A stretch of 64,000 bases of DNA from Candidatus Promineofilum glycogenicum (GTDB lineage Bacteria > Chloroflexota > Anaerolineae > Promineifilales > Promineifilaceae): the NCBI GenBank assembly GCA_016707605.1, contig JADJHJ010000003.1, forward strand, positions 558,001 to 622,000, written 5' to 3'. Below are positions 1 to 8,434 of the stretch, one piece after another (position 1 is the stretch's first letter; each line of letters opens with the position of its first letter). Made by a program: the position numbers and the translations under genes. A model generated the notes under the pieces. It made no database searches, was not told where the DNA came from, and was given only the letters and a program-made list of their open reading frames with translations.

Positions 1-2
1 TG

Positions 3-515
3 CGCGTCGCCGACGTGGGCACGGGCAGCGGCTGCATCGCCGTGACGCTGGCCCGCCATCTGCCGGCGGCCGAGGTCGCCGCCGTGGACGTGTCGGCGGC
101 GGCGCTGGCCGTGGCCCGGAGCAACGCCGAACGGCTGGCCCCCGGCCGGGTGGCCCTGGTGCGCGGCGATCTGCTGGCCGCCTTCGGCCCCGGCCTCGAC
201 CTGATCGCCGCCAACCTGCCCTACGTGACCCGCCAGGAGTGGACGGCGCTGCCCGATGGAGTAAAATCCTACGAGCCGGCTCTGGCTCTGGACGGGGGGA
301 CGGACGGCCTGGACGCGATCCGCGCCCTCTTGCCCCAGGCGGCCGAGCGCCTGCGGCCCGGCGGCCTCGTCTTGCTGGAGATCGGCTGGCGGCAGGGAGC
401 GGCGGCGGCGGCGTTGGCACGGGCGGCCTTCCCGGCGGCGCGGATCGCCGTCCGGCCCGACTTCGCCGGGCACGACCGCCTCGTCGTCATTGAGACCGAG
501 CCGAGCCAGGGATAA
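3..515 (+). CDS. prmC: Release factor glutamine N5-methyltransferase PrmC, C-terminal part
   Basis: SAM-dependent methyltransferase that modifies the Gln of the GGQ motif in release factors RF1 and RF2. The frame is open at the window edge, so the N-terminal helical domain lies outside. The visible part starts with the SAM-binding loop VADVGTGSG and has the catalytic motif as NLPY (family form NPPY) about 71 residues in. The protein ends with a normal C-terminus and TAA. tsaC follows 14 bp downstream; prmC-tsaC is a widespread gene order, which supports both calls. The Pro-to-Leu change in the catalytic motif is tolerated in some homologues, so I do not treat it as inactivating. Confidence 0.9.
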   Translation, partial: RVADVGTGSGCIAVTLARHLPAAEVAAVDVSAAALAVARSNAERLAPGRVALVRGDLLAAFGPGLDLIAANLPYVTRQEWTALPDGVKSYEPALALDGGTDGLDAIRALLPQAAERLRPGGLVLLEIGWRQGAAAAALARAAFPAARIAVRPDFAGHDRLVVIETEPSQG

Positions 516-529
516 CCATACACGTAGCC

Positions 530-1170
530 ATGACTGCGCATAGTGAACAGATGAGCACCCTGCGGCTGGACGCGGCCGACCCGGCGGCCATCGCCACGGC
601 CGCCGACCTGCTGCGGCGCGGCCTGCCGGTCGTCTTTCCGACCGACACCGTCTACGGCGTCGGCGTTTTGCCGTCCGACGCGACGGCCATTGAACTGCTT
701 TACACGGCCAAGGGACGCCCGGCGGAGAAGGGCATCCCTGTGCTACTGGGCGACGTGGCCGACGTGGCCCACGTCGCCGGCATCATCCCGCCCGCGGCGG
801 CGGCGCTGATGGCCCACTTCTGGCCGGGGCCGCTGACGCTCGTTGTGCCGCGCCGGCCGGGCTGCCGCCCAACCTGTCGGCCGACGACACCGTGGCTGTG
901 CGCGTGCCCGACCACGCCGTGGCCCGCGCCCTCATCCGCGCCGCGGGCGGGGCGGTGGCGACCACCAGCGCCAACCTTTCCGGCCAGCCGCCGGCCCTCT
1001 CGGCCGATGAGGCCCTGGCCGCGCTCGGCGGGCGGGTGGCGGCGGTGCTCGACGACGGGCTATCGCCGGGCGGCGTGGCCTCGACGGTCGTCGATTGCAC
1101 CAGCGAGCGGCCGGTTGTGTTGCGCGCCGGGCCGCTGTCGGCCGCCGACCTGGGGTTAGAGGCGTCATGA
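530..1170 (+). CDS. tsaC: Threonylcarbamoyl-AMP synthase TsaC/Sua5 (YrdC), frameshifted in this sequence
   Basis: Makes threonylcarbamoyl-AMP from Thr, bicarbonate and ATP for the tRNA t6A37 modification. The first frame carries the YrdC core: FPTDTVYGVG, KGRPAEKGIPVLL and HFWPGPLTLVVPRRPG. It then loses homology; the continuation (LPPNLSADDTVAVRVPDH, TTSANLSGQP) is in the next frame. One missing G in the GGG run at about 859-861 restores a single product of about 213 residues. As t6A synthesis is nearly universal and both halves are well conserved, an assembly error is likelier than a dead gene. The start could be ATG 530 or ATG 551. The stop overlaps the next start (ATGA). Confidence 0.85.
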
Positions 1171-1763
1171 GCGGCCTGTTCCTGCCCATTCTGCTCTTCG
1201 CCGGGGCGCTGGCGGCGACGTTCCTGACCTACCGCAACATCCGCCGCGGCGGGGCGCGCTTCTACACCCTGGAGCGGGAGATCATCCTGCGCCGGGCGGC
1301 GTTCACGCTGGTCGTGGCCGCGCTGCTCTACTCGGGCACGCTGGGCCTGCTCTACTACCAGCGGCAGCAGTTGGTCGAGGCCGCGCTGCCGCCGGAGGAG
1401 GGGGCCGAGGGGGCGGCCGAAGGCACGCCCGGCCCGCTGGTCACCACGCCGACGCTAACGTTCGAGCAGTTCCCGCCGACGGCCACGGCCACCTCGACCA
1501 CGCCGCAGCCGACGATCACGCCGACGACGGTCGTCTGCCGGGCGGTCGTCGAGGGCACCAGCGGCAGCGGCATCTATCTGCGCGACGCGCCGCAGGGCAA
1601 CGAGCTGGTCATCCTGGCCGAGGGGACGCTGCTGACGGTGCTGGACGACGCGCCGGTGGAGGCGGGCGGCTTCGTCTGGCGCAAGGTGCGCGAGGTGGGC
1701 GGCGAAGAGGGCTGGGCGGCCGAGGACTACCTGACCATCCGCGCCCCCTGCGGCGACGACTAA
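1167..1763 (+). CDS. Membrane protein with C-terminal SH3b-like domain
   Basis: 198 residues. Two hydrophobic segments (about 4-22 and 48-66) are followed by a Thr/Pro-rich linker (TATATSTTPQPTITPTT) and a C-terminal bacterial SH3-like module (about 115-190) with the usual pattern of a short Cys-containing entry strand, IYLRDAPQG and a final GWAAEDYL strand. SH3b domains usually bind cell-wall or other extracellular ligands, so an outward-facing C-terminus is likely. The start at 1167 was chosen because it overlaps the tsaC stop (ATGA), implying translational coupling. The specific function is unknown. Confidence 0.75.
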   Translation: MSGLFLPILLFAGALAATFLTYRNIRRGGARFYTLEREIILRRAAFTLVVAALLYSGTLGLLYYQRQQLVEAALPPEEGAEGAAEGTPGPLVTTPTLTFEQFPPTATATSTTPQPTITPTTVVCRAVVEGTSGSGIYLRDAPQGNELVILAEGTLLTVLDDAPVEAGGFVWRKVREVGGEEGWAAEDYLTIRAPCGDD

Positions 1764-1876
1764 GAAACCACAGATTACGCAGATTTCACAGATTTGAAAG
1801 GCGAGCTCCATAATCTGCCTAATCTGCCCAATCTGCGGATCAACTCTCTTAATCTGTGTAATCTGTGGTTCCATAT
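1764..1876. repeat. AATCTGTGG-type nested inverted repeat
   Basis: The left arm begins AACCACAGATTACGCAGATT and the right arm ends AATCTGTGTAATCTGTGGTT, which are inverse complements apart from one base. Between them are further short AATCTGC units (AATCTGCCCAATCTGCGGAT). It fills the whole gap between two genes. Copies of the same family occur near 14.1, 22.1, 31.2, 32.7, 33.9, 40.0 and 50.8 kb. Confidence 0.85.
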
Positions 1877-1879
1877 CTT

Positions 1880-2980
1880 ATGATCATCGGCATTGACGCC
1901 AGCCGGGCGGCGACGGGGCAGCGGACGGGGACGGAGGCGTATGCGCTACACCTCATTCGCGCCCTCATCCCTCTGGCGGCCGAGCGTGGCCACACGTTGC
2001 GGCTGTACTTCAACGAAGCGCCCGCGCCCGATCTCTTTCCGGCGGCGTCCCACGTGATCCCGACCGTCATCCCCCTGCGGCGCATGTGGACGCACGCCCG
2101 GCTGGGGCACGAACTGCGGAGCCGTCCGCCGGACGTGTTCTTCACCCCGGCCCACGTCATCCCCATCGGCATCCGCTGCCCGTCCGTGGCCACCGTCCAC
2201 GACCTGGGCTACGAGCGCTTCCCGGCCGCCCACCCGCGCCGCCAACTGGCCTACCTGCGCTGGAGCACGCGCCACAACGCCCGCGTCGCCCGGCGGGTCA
2301 TTGCCGACTCGCAAGCGACGGCCGGCGACCTGACGGCCCTATACGCCACTGCCCCGGCCAGGATCGCCGTGGTCTATCCGGGAGCCGATCCCGACCTGCG
2401 GCGTGTGGACGACCCGGCGGCCATTCACGCCGCAGCCGCCAAATACGGTGTCCACTCGCCCTATCTGCTCTATCTGGGCACGCTCCAGCCGCGCAAGAAC
2501 CTCGTTCGTCTGGTCGAAGCCTTCGCTCTCTCTAGTTTACATAAAGACGGCTATTCACTTGTCCTGGCCGGGCGGGCCGGCTGGCTGGCCGCGCCGCTGC
2601 TGGAAGCCGTGCGCGCCCTGCCGCCGGCGGTGCAGGCCCACGTCGTGCTGCCCGGCTACGTGGACGAAGCCGACAAGGCGGCGCTGCTCTCCGGGGCGGC
2701 GGCGCTGGTCTTCCCGTCGCTCTACGAGGGCTTCGGCTTCCCGGTGCTGGAGGCGGGGGCGTGCGGCGCGCCGGTGCTGTGCGCCAACACCAGTTCGCTG
2801 CCGGAGGTGGCCGGCGACGCGGCGCTGCTGGTCGATCCGCTGGACACGGCGGCGCTGGCCGAAGGCTTGCAACGGCTGACCGCCGATGACCCGTTACGCG
2901 ATGACCTGATCGCCAGGGGTTACGCCAATCTGGCGCGCTTCCGCTGGCCAGAGACAGCGGCCAAGACATTGGCTATCTGA
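1880..2980 (+). CDS. GT4-type glycosyltransferase
   Basis: 366-residue glycosyltransferase with the GT-B fold (group 1 / family 4), transferring a sugar from a nucleotide-sugar donor. The N-terminal half begins IIGIDASRAATGQRTGTE, the usual glycine-rich acceptor-side opening. The C-terminal donor domain has YLGTLQPRKNLVRLVEAF and the E-x7-E type motif in SLYEGFGFPVLEAGACG followed by the SSLPEVAGDAALLVDP stretch. ATG 1880 is preferred to the upstream GTG 1865, which is still inside the repeat. Acceptor and donor cannot be told; a cell-envelope glycan is a reasonable guess. It follows prmC, tsaC and the SH3b gene on the same strand, but the repeat separates it from them. Confidence 0.88.
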   Translation: MIIGIDASRAATGQRTGTEAYALHLIRALIPLAAERGHTLRLYFNEAPAPDLFPAASHVIPTVIPLRRMWTHARLGHELRSRPPDVFFTPAHVIPIGIRCPSVATVHDLGYERFPAAHPRRQLAYLRWSTRHNARVARRVIADSQATAGDLTALYATAPARIAVVYPGADPDLRRVDDPAAIHAAAAKYGVHSPYLLYLGTLQPRKNLVRLVEAFALSSLHKDGYSLVLAGRAGWLAAPLLEAVRALPPAVQAHVVLPGYVDEADKAALLSGAAALVFPSLYEGFGFPVLEAGACGAPVLCANTSSLPEVAGDAALLVDPLDTAALAEGLQRLTADDPLRDDLIARGYANLARFRWPETAAKTLAI

Positions 2981-3077
2981 AGCAGCCGCCGGCGCTTGAA
3001 CCGTGCGGCCCGCGCATAGCCCGGTATTGCCGGCCAAACGGCCGGCGTGTCTGAAAGCCGGAAATGAGGTAACTGCG

Positions 3078-4685
3078 ATGTCCAACTATGAAGTAGTCGG
3101 CACTCTGGCCAATGACCCGGAGCAACTGGAGCAGGCTTATCAGGTAGCATTGAAAGCCGGTCAGGGCGAAGCCTTCAGGCAGGCCATTGACAACCGGCGA
3201 GCCGCCGCCCCGGAGGATCGCCTCTATGCCGCCTGGTACTACCGCCTCCACTACGCCGCCGCCCAGGCCAGGGGCACGTTCGTCAAATGGGGCTGGGTCA
3301 TCCCGCTGGCGGTGTTGAACGGGCTGCTGTTCTGGTGGCTTTCGGATGACTCGCGCTACGCGATCGAGATCGCCGGGTTTGGTCAAGGGCCGGCGACATT
3401 CTCTCTACCCACGCTGCTGCTGCTGGTCGCGCCCATCGCCGCCGTCTTTGTGCTGGCCTACCTGACGGCCGCCGGCCGGCGAAGATGGCAACTGGCCGCC
3501 CTCATTGGTGTTGCCCTGCTGGCCGCCGCGGCCTACGTGCTGTGGCTCTATCCCCGGCTGGGCACGCGGCCGTTTCAGGAGCAGTACCTGACCCTGATGG
3601 CCATGCACCTGCCCTTGCTGGCCTGGGCGGGTGTGGGCGCGTTTCTCATTGCCGAGCACCGCGACCCCGCCAATCGCTTCGCCTTCCTGATCAAGTCGCT
3701 TGAAGTGTTTATCATGGGCGGTTTGTTCGTCATCGCCGGCGGTTTGTTCACCGGGATCACCGTCGGCTTGTTCGAGGCGTTGCAAGTTCAATTACCGGAG
3801 CTGGTCATGCGCCTGTTCATCGCCGGCGGTGGCGGGCTGATTCCGGTGGTGGCCGTGGCCGTCATCTACAATGCCGCCGCTTCGCCGGCCGGGCAGGCGT
3901 TCGACGAGGGGCTGAGCAAGCTGGTGGCCCTGCTGATGCGCGTCCTGCTGCCGCTGACGCTGCTGGTGCTGGTCGTCTACCTGGCCTTCATCCCGTTCAA
4001 CTTCCGCGAGCCGTTCGACAACCGCGACGTGCTGATCATCTACAACGGCATGCTGTTCGCCGTCATCGCCCTGCTGGCGGGGGCGACGCCGGTCAGCCTG
4101 GCCGAAACCTCGCCGCGGGTGGCGCGCTGGCTACGGCTGGCGATCATTGCCGTGGCCGCCCTGGCCCTCGTCGTCAGCCTCTACGCCCTGGCGGCCATCG
4201 TCTATCGCACCGCTCTCGACCGCCTGACGCCCAACCGGCTGGCCTTCATCGGCTGGAACGTGGTCAACATCGGCTTGCTCGCGTTGTTACTGCTCCTACA
4301 GGCGCGAGCCAAGCCGGCCGAGTGGCTCCACGCCCTGCAGCGCGCCTTCAGCGCCGCCACGGTGGCCTACGCCGTCTGGACGCTGGTAATGATCCTGGCT
4401 CTGCCGTGGCTGTTCGGCATCGACCGGAGCGCGGTCGAGGCGTTGCCGACGGCCGTGCAGCAGATCGTGTTTGAGTATCCCGACCCCATTCTGCTGAAGT
4501 GCGCCCAAAGCCCGCACATTTACTTGCTTGACGACGGCGAGAAGCGCTGGATCGACACCATCGCTACCTTCACCGACCGCGGCTACGTCTGGCGGGACGT
4601 TCACTTCCTCCCCTGTGCCATTTTGCGGAGCATCCCCGATGGCGAACCGATCCCGGCCGACGCCGGGCCGCCGCCGCAGCCTTAA
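3078..4685 (+). CDS. Polytopic membrane protein of unknown function
   Basis: 535 residues. A soluble N-terminal segment of about 70 residues contains a helical repeat-like stretch (NDPEQLEQAYQVALKAG). It is followed by about 11 predicted membrane helices, starting at FVKWGWVIPLAVLNG and ending at MILALPWLFG. A C-terminal soluble tail of about 80 residues contains YLLDDGEKRWIDTIATF; this D-G-x-K-R-W-I pattern occurs in extracytoplasmic modules of other Chloroflexota proteins (recalled, not searched). ATG 3078 was chosen because GAGGT lies 9 nt upstream. I do not recognise the family, and no transporter or enzyme motif is visible. Confidence 0.65.
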   Translation: MSNYEVVGTLANDPEQLEQAYQVALKAGQGEAFRQAIDNRRAAAPEDRLYAAWYYRLHYAAAQARGTFVKWGWVIPLAVLNGLLFWWLSDDSRYAIEIAGFGQGPATFSLPTLLLLVAPIAAVFVLAYLTAAGRRRWQLAALIGVALLAAAAYVLWLYPRLGTRPFQEQYLTLMAMHLPLLAWAGVGAFLIAEHRDPANRFAFLIKSLEVFIMGGLFVIAGGLFTGITVGLFEALQVQLPELVMRLFIAGGGGLIPVVAVAVIYNAAASPAGQAFDEGLSKLVALLMRVLLPLTLLVLVVYLAFIPFNFREPFDNRDVLIIYNGMLFAVIALLAGATPVSLAETSPRVARWLRLAIIAVAALALVVSLYALAAIVYRTALDRLTPNRLAFIGWNVVNIGLLALLLLLQARAKPAEWLHALQRAFSAATVAYAVWTLVMILALPWLFGIDRSAVEALPTAVQQIVFEYPDPILLKCAQSPHIYLLDDGEKRWIDTIATFTDRGYVWRDVHFLPCAILRSIPDGEPIPADAGPPPQP

Positions 4686-4691
4686 CGAACC

Positions 4692-4725
4692 GGGTGCGTC
4701 GCACTTTCTTAAGTGCGTCGCACCC
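4692..4725. repeat. GTGCGTCGCAC inverted repeat
   Basis: Two 15-base arms (GGGTGCGTCGCACTT and its inverse with one mismatch) around a TCTT loop, 6 bp after the stop of the membrane-protein gene. It could act as a weak transcription terminator, but no T-tract follows. The GTGCGTCGCAC unit also looks like a dispersed palindromic repeat. Confidence 0.7.
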
Positions 4726-4783
4726 GCAGCGGGGCGCGGCCGGCCACCACGCCACGGCAAGGTGGTCTAATCGAAGTGCGCCA

Positions 4784-4789
4784 TAGGAT
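4784..4789 (+). promoter_or_regulatory. Candidate -10 box for the DUF2804 gene
   Basis: TAGGAT ends 5 nt before ATG 4795. There is no Shine-Dalgarno sequence and no room for a leader, so the transcript would be nearly leaderless. No clear -35 box is visible. Confidence 0.4.
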
Positions 4790-4794
4790 AGCAC

Positions 4795-5829
4795 ATGCAG
4801 ACAGAACTCACCCAATCCGGCCCCCTGCTCGATGCCCACGGCCGACCGGCCCAGGTCGGCTGGTCGCGCCAACCGCTGCTCGACGCCAATCTGGAGAACG
4901 CCCGCTTCTACGCCCTGCGCCCGTTGCAGCGCTTTCGCCTGAAGCGCTGGGACTACTACGCCGTCTTCAGCCCGCGCCGCTTCTTCTCGGCCACCATCGC
5001 CGACCTTGGCTACGCGGCCAACGTCTTCGTCTACACCCTCGACTTTGAGCGAGGGGAGTTGCACGAGGAAGGGCTGGTCATCCCGCTGGCCCGCGGCGTG
5101 CGGCTGCCGCGCGGTAGCTCAGAGGGCGAGACTGTCTTCGCCAACGCCAAAGCGTCGCTACGCTTCACGGCCGAGCCGGCGGCGCGCCACGTTCGCGTCG
5201 AGTGGCCCGGCTTTCACGGCGGGTTGGGCATTGACGCCGACATCCGCCTGGCTGTCCCGCCCGGCCACGAGTCGATGACCATCGTCATTCCCATCGGCGC
5301 GCGGCGCTTCTACTACAACACCAAGATCAACTGCCTGCCGGCCGAGGGGCGGGTGGCGCATGGCGGCGAGGTCGAGGAGTTGCGGCCCGACACCTGCCTC
5401 GGTTCGCTCGACTGGGGGCGGGGCGTGTGGGAGTACCAGAGCTTCTGGAACTGGGCCAGCGCGTCGGGCTTTTTGCCGGATGGGCGAACGATGGGGCTGA
5501 ACCTGGGCCGCGGCTTCGGCGACCTGAGCCGGGCGACGGAGAACGCGGTGATTCTGGACGGCCGCGTCCATAAGCTGGGCGACGTGGGCTTTGACTACAC
5601 CTCCGGCGAGTACAGGCGGCCGTGGCGCTTCCGCGACGACGCTGGACGGCTCGACCTGACCTTCACCCCGTTCTACGAGCGCGTGGCGCGGACGAATTTG
5701 GCCGTCATTCGCAGCGAGGTGCATCAGATGTTTGGGCGCTACAATGGGTGGGCGGTGCTGGACGACGGCGCAACGCTGGAGATTCGCGACCTGGTCGGCT
5801 TCGCGGAGGAGCACCAGGCGCGCTGGTAG
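4795..5829 (+). CDS. DUF2804 domain-containing protein
   Basis: 344 residues, a full-length DUF2804 protein. Family features seen: the N-terminal LKRWDYYAVFSPRRFFSATIADLGY block, a central FYYNTKINCLPAEG stretch, the acidic/aromatic DWGRGVWEYQSFWNWASASG motif, and a C-terminal LTFTPFYERVARTNL block. The fold is probably beta-rich; no enzymatic activity is established for the family. There is no signal peptide, so it is probably cytoplasmic. It stands alone between a hairpin and a convergent pair of decayed genes. Confidence 0.88.
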   Translation: MQTELTQSGPLLDAHGRPAQVGWSRQPLLDANLENARFYALRPLQRFRLKRWDYYAVFSPRRFFSATIADLGYAANVFVYTLDFERGELHEEGLVIPLARGVRLPRGSSEGETVFANAKASLRFTAEPAARHVRVEWPGFHGGLGIDADIRLAVPPGHESMTIVIPIGARRFYYNTKINCLPAEGRVAHGGEVEELRPDTCLGSLDWGRGVWEYQSFWNWASASGFLPDGRTMGLNLGRGFGDLSRATENAVILDGRVHKLGDVGFDYTSGEYRRPWRFRDDAGRLDLTFTPFYERVARTNLAVIRSEVHQMFGRYNGWAVLDDGATLEIRDLVGFAEEHQARW

Positions 5830-5832
5830 GTC

Positions 5833-5875
5833 AGAGAGAGGGGCGCGGAGAAACGCGGAGGAGCGCTGAGAGACG
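5833..5875. repeat. GCGCGGAGAAACGCGGAGG-type repeat at the break of a decayed gene
   Basis: A short segment (GAGAGGGGCGCGGAGAAACG, then CGGAGGAGCGCTGAGAGACG) lies between the DUF2804 stop and the point where the minus-strand secreted-protein remnant loses homology. It resembles dispersed intergenic repeats common in this phylum. Its position suggests that it marks the deletion junction. Confidence 0.45.
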
Positions 5876-6050
5876 CTTGCAGGGTGTAAGCGCCGCCGCT
5901 GCTCCGGCCGCCGCCGCCGTCAACCGTCCACCACGCGACGGAGAGGCTGTCGGCCAGGTCATCCGACGCCACCGCCAAGGCCCAGCCGGTCAGAACGAGC
6001 AGGCCGGCGAGCAGGAGAACCAGCACGCGCCGATTTATTTTCGTGTTCAT
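5876..6050 (-). pseudogene. Truncated secreted protein (AWWTVDGGGG family)
   Basis: An intact ribosome-binding site (TAGGAG), start codon and Sec signal peptide (MNTKINRRVLVLLLAGLLVL then TGWALAVAS) are followed by SLSVAWWTVDGGGGRSSGGA and YTLQ. In related Chloroflexota proteins, as I recall them, this N-terminus leads into a GTIGQPDAG motif and a beta-rich body. Here it breaks off at the repeat at 5833-5875, and the frame then runs antisense into the end of DUF2804. Only about 58 residues of real sequence remain. It sits directly downstream of another decayed gene on the same strand, probably its former operon partner. Confidence 0.7.
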
Positions 6051-6059
6051 GTTGTTCTC

Positions 6060-6940
6060 CTACCGCAACGTGACGAAGACCGGGATGGTGTCCTGACCGG
6101 CCACGGGAGCCGCCAGGGCAATGCCGCGGGGATGGTCAGCCGTCCAGTTGGCGGGTCTGCGGCGCGCGCCCGGCCCTCCCAGATCAGGCGGTGAGACGCT
6201 GCCCGCGGCAATCGACTGCCGGCGGCGTTCACGGCACAGATCAGCCGACTCCTCCGGGCCGGGCAGGCCCTGTCCTCCGGCGCCCACAGCGCCTTTCGCG
6301 CGCCATGACGCGCTGTGCGTGGCCTGATCGGCCTGTTGCACCAGCGGCGGCGACCGCGGGCAAGCCTCGCCGCGCCGGACGGGACACTCCCCGGCCTCCA
6401 GGGGTTGTTCCCGACGCGGCCCAGAGAAAAGGCGTTGGCGACCACGTTGCCGGCCTCGATATTGTCAAGCGTATAGAGCGCCCACTCGCCGCTGGCGTTG
6501 GCCGTGTTGGGCCACAGGCCATATGTGTTCACACCGGGACTAGGAATATAGACGCCGTAGTTGGAGTTGGCCGGGTCGGAACCAAGTTGAATGGCATCAT
6601 CGCCTGTGTCAAGCACTCGAATGCCGTCAGAGCCGACTGTGTCGCTGATGACCAGGCTATAGTTCGCGCTCGGCCCAATGCGCAGCCCGCCCTCGTTCGG
6701 CACCTTGAGCCGGATGCCGGCGTTGGGTTCACGCGTCACCGAAAGCGTAGGCCCCGGCGTCCCCCCGGCCTCGGGGGCTCAGCCCCCGGCCGGCCGCCGG
6801 CTGCCTCGACAATGCCCGATAGGTGAACTGCGTTCCGTTGGGGCAATGCCTGCCTTCCCGTTCGGGGGCCAGACCCATTGGGCGCGACGAAGGCCGGCTG
6901 CCAGAAACCGAGCACCCGTAGCGCACTGTCTACGCTTCAT
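6060..6940 (-). pseudogene. Decayed beta-helix-type secreted protein gene
   Basis: A start region with a good ribosome-binding site (AAGGAG before ATG 6940) is followed by fragments in different frames: REGRHCPNGTQFTY, then a well-preserved block (GIRLKVPNEGGLRIGPSANY, DTGDDAIQLGSDPANSNYGV, NTYGLWPNTANASGEWALYT), then scrambled remnants and finally ALAAPVAGQDTIPVFVTLR plus TAG. The ends and middle of a large protein are recognisable, but most of its length is gone and at least three frame changes are needed. This is genuine decay, unlike the single-base frameshifts elsewhere in the window. The central block resembles surface-displayed repeat proteins of Chloroflexota; the function is unknown. 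Confidence 0.75.
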
Positions 6941-7194
6941 TGTCCTGTCTCCTTACCTGGGTTTTGGATTTAGCTCTCCACCCATTACCGATAAGGGTTA
7001 AGGCGCAGGTCGCACTGGTTGCGCTCACGTTCGAGCCCAGCGGCCTTTAGCACAGTCATGGCTGTAAGCCAAGTCAGCCTGTGCGCAATGGGCCGACTCA
7101 TTCAGCCTCGCCTGAGAGGTCAATAGGGCCGCGTAGCGCGATTCGCGAGAAGCGTGCTATAGATTTGGTAGGAACGCGATTCGGGAGAATCGCG
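6941..7194. other. Intergenic region with palindromic unit, no gene seen
   Basis: About 250 bp between the upstream end of the decayed gene and the end of the HIT gene. It holds a GCGATTCGCGAGAAGCGTGC half-palindrome near 7138-7157 and a better copy at 7173-7196. No coding signal was found. Confidence 0.5.
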
Positions 7195-7196
7195 TT
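7173..7196. repeat. AACGCGATTC hairpin after the HIT gene
   Basis: Perfect 10-bp arms AACGCGATTC / GAATCGCGTT around a GGGA loop. It covers the stop codon of the minus-strand HIT gene and could end its transcript, but no T-tract follows on that strand. A degenerate copy lies about 35 bp away. Confidence 0.6.
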
Positions 7197-7647
7197 ACGC
7201 CGCCAGAAACTCGCGTATGGCGGCGGCGATGGCGTTCATCTGTTCCTCGCCAACCCGCTCCGCTTCCGGCACGCCGAGGTAGCCGAAGACGCCCGGCCCG
7301 CGGCGCTCGGCCGGCTGGTCGGTCATACGCGGGATGACGTGGAAGTGGACGTGGGGGTGCTCGGCCTGTTCGGCGAACTGGACGACGTAGGTCTTGGCGC
7401 AGCCGGTGACGGCGCGCAACGCGGCCGAGACGCGCCGCAGCAGCACGCCCAACTCGGCCGCTTCCGCGTCGCTCAGCTCGTCAATCGCCGCCACGTGCCG
7501 CCGGGCCACCAGCACCAGCCAGCCGGGCAGCGAGGTGTTGTAGCTGTGGACGAGATCCCAGTGGGCGGTGCGCTGAATGCTGTCCCACAAAGGGGCCTGG
7601 CCCTCGTCGCGGCGGCGCACCAGGTCGCAGGTCAGGCAGGCAGCCAT
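7195..7647 (-). CDS. HIT family protein
   Basis: 150-residue histidine-triad nucleotide hydrolase/transferase. It begins with the Cys pair CLTC and the motif AHWDLVHSYNTSLPGWLVLV, and has the triad as EHPHVHFHVIPR (H-x-H-x-H), with the middle His as nucleophile. The substrate cannot be told; relatives cleave AMP-amino or dinucleoside polyphosphate bonds. ATG 7647 was chosen because it overlaps the stop of the upstream gene (TAATG), implying coupled translation. Confidence 0.88.
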   Translation of the reverse strand: MAACLTCDLVRRRDEGQAPLWDSIQRTAHWDLVHSYNTSLPGWLVLVARRHVAAIDELSDAEAAELGVLLRRVSAALRAVTGCAKTYVVQFAEQAEHPHVHFHVIPRMTDQPAERRGPGVFGYLGVPEAERVGEEQMNAIAAAIREFLAA

Positions 7648-8363
7648 TAAACCTGATCTGTGCCCGTCGGCCGCGGCCAGATCCACTCCATCTCCTCCAG
7701 CGCTTCGTCGCTCTCGTCGTCGGCCCGGCCGTTGGCATAGGCTGGGGTGGCCACGTCGCCGGCATCGAGGTACGTGGAGTCGTCCAACGGTTGGGCGGCC
7801 GTCGCGTCGCCACCAGTGCTGACCGCCAGAGGGTCAAAGCGTAGCAAGGCGGCTTCCAGTTCCGCCTCGTGCTCCAGCGAGTGCTCGCGGCGGCCGACGC
7901 GCAGCCCGCGCCAGGTGCAGTTGCGGCAGGCGTAGCGATAGGCGGGCACGGCGGCCAGGCTGTAGAAGCGGTCGCCGAAGCGCCGCGAGACGCGCACCAA
8001 CTCCTGCTCGGCGCACTCCGGGCAGCCTGTCCCGGCCCACAGCGCTTTGTCGTTGACCAACTGGCGGCGTCGCCAGAGCACGAACAGCGCCAGGGCCAGC
8101 AAGATGCCCGCGGCAACGACCCACGTGCCGCCGGCGGACAGCCAGTTGACCAGCGACCGCGCCCCCGTCAGCCGCGCCAGGCGACGCAGGAAGAACGCAT
8201 CAAGGAACGGCAAGGCGATGACCGCCACGGCCAGCAGCGGCAAGAAGATGAACAACAACTTATCGACGGCGCGGAAACCGCGCCAGGGGATCGGCTCGAT
8301 TGTACTCACTACTCCTAACTCCGACGGTGAATTCCCACCAATCTCGATGGTAGGCCGGCTCAC
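7647..8363 (-). CDS. Membrane protein with cytoplasmic zinc-ribbon-like Cys pairs
   Basis: 238 residues. Two hydrophobic helices (LLFIFLPLLAVAVIALPFL and WVVAAGILLALALFVLW) are followed by a soluble part with CPEC and CRNC about 38 residues apart, a likely four-Cys zinc site, and then an acidic tail (DDESDEALEEMEW). The start is uncertain: GTG 8363 has no Shine-Dalgarno sequence and GTG 8309 would also fit. The TAATG overlap with the HIT gene suggests a shared operon. The family is not recognised. Confidence 0.6.
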   Translation of the reverse strand: MSRPTIEIGGNSPSELGVVSTIEPIPWRGFRAVDKLLFIFLPLLAVAVIALPFLDAFFLRRLARLTGARSLVNWLSAGGTWVVAAGILLALALFVLWRRRQLVNDKALWAGTGCPECAEQELVRVSRRFGDRFYSLAAVPAYRYACRNCTWRGLRVGRREHSLEHEAELEAALLRFDPLAVSTGGDATAAQPLDDSTYLDAGDVATPAYANGRADDESDEALEEMEWIWPRPTGTDQV

Positions 8364-8390
8364 TTACGACGCCGCTTACAGTCGCCTACG

Positions 8391-8420
8391 GGTGGGGCAG
8401 ACAGATTCGTCTGCCCCACC
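8391..8420 (-). terminator. Perfect hairpin downstream of the lipoprotein gene
   Basis: 12-bp perfect arms GGTGGGGCAGAC / GTCTGCCCCACC with a 6-nt loop, 15 bp beyond the stop of the minus-strand lipoprotein gene. There is no clear U-tract, so it may be a dispersed palindrome that also works as a terminator. Confidence 0.55.
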
Positions 8421-8434
8421 TGCGACGGTGGTGG

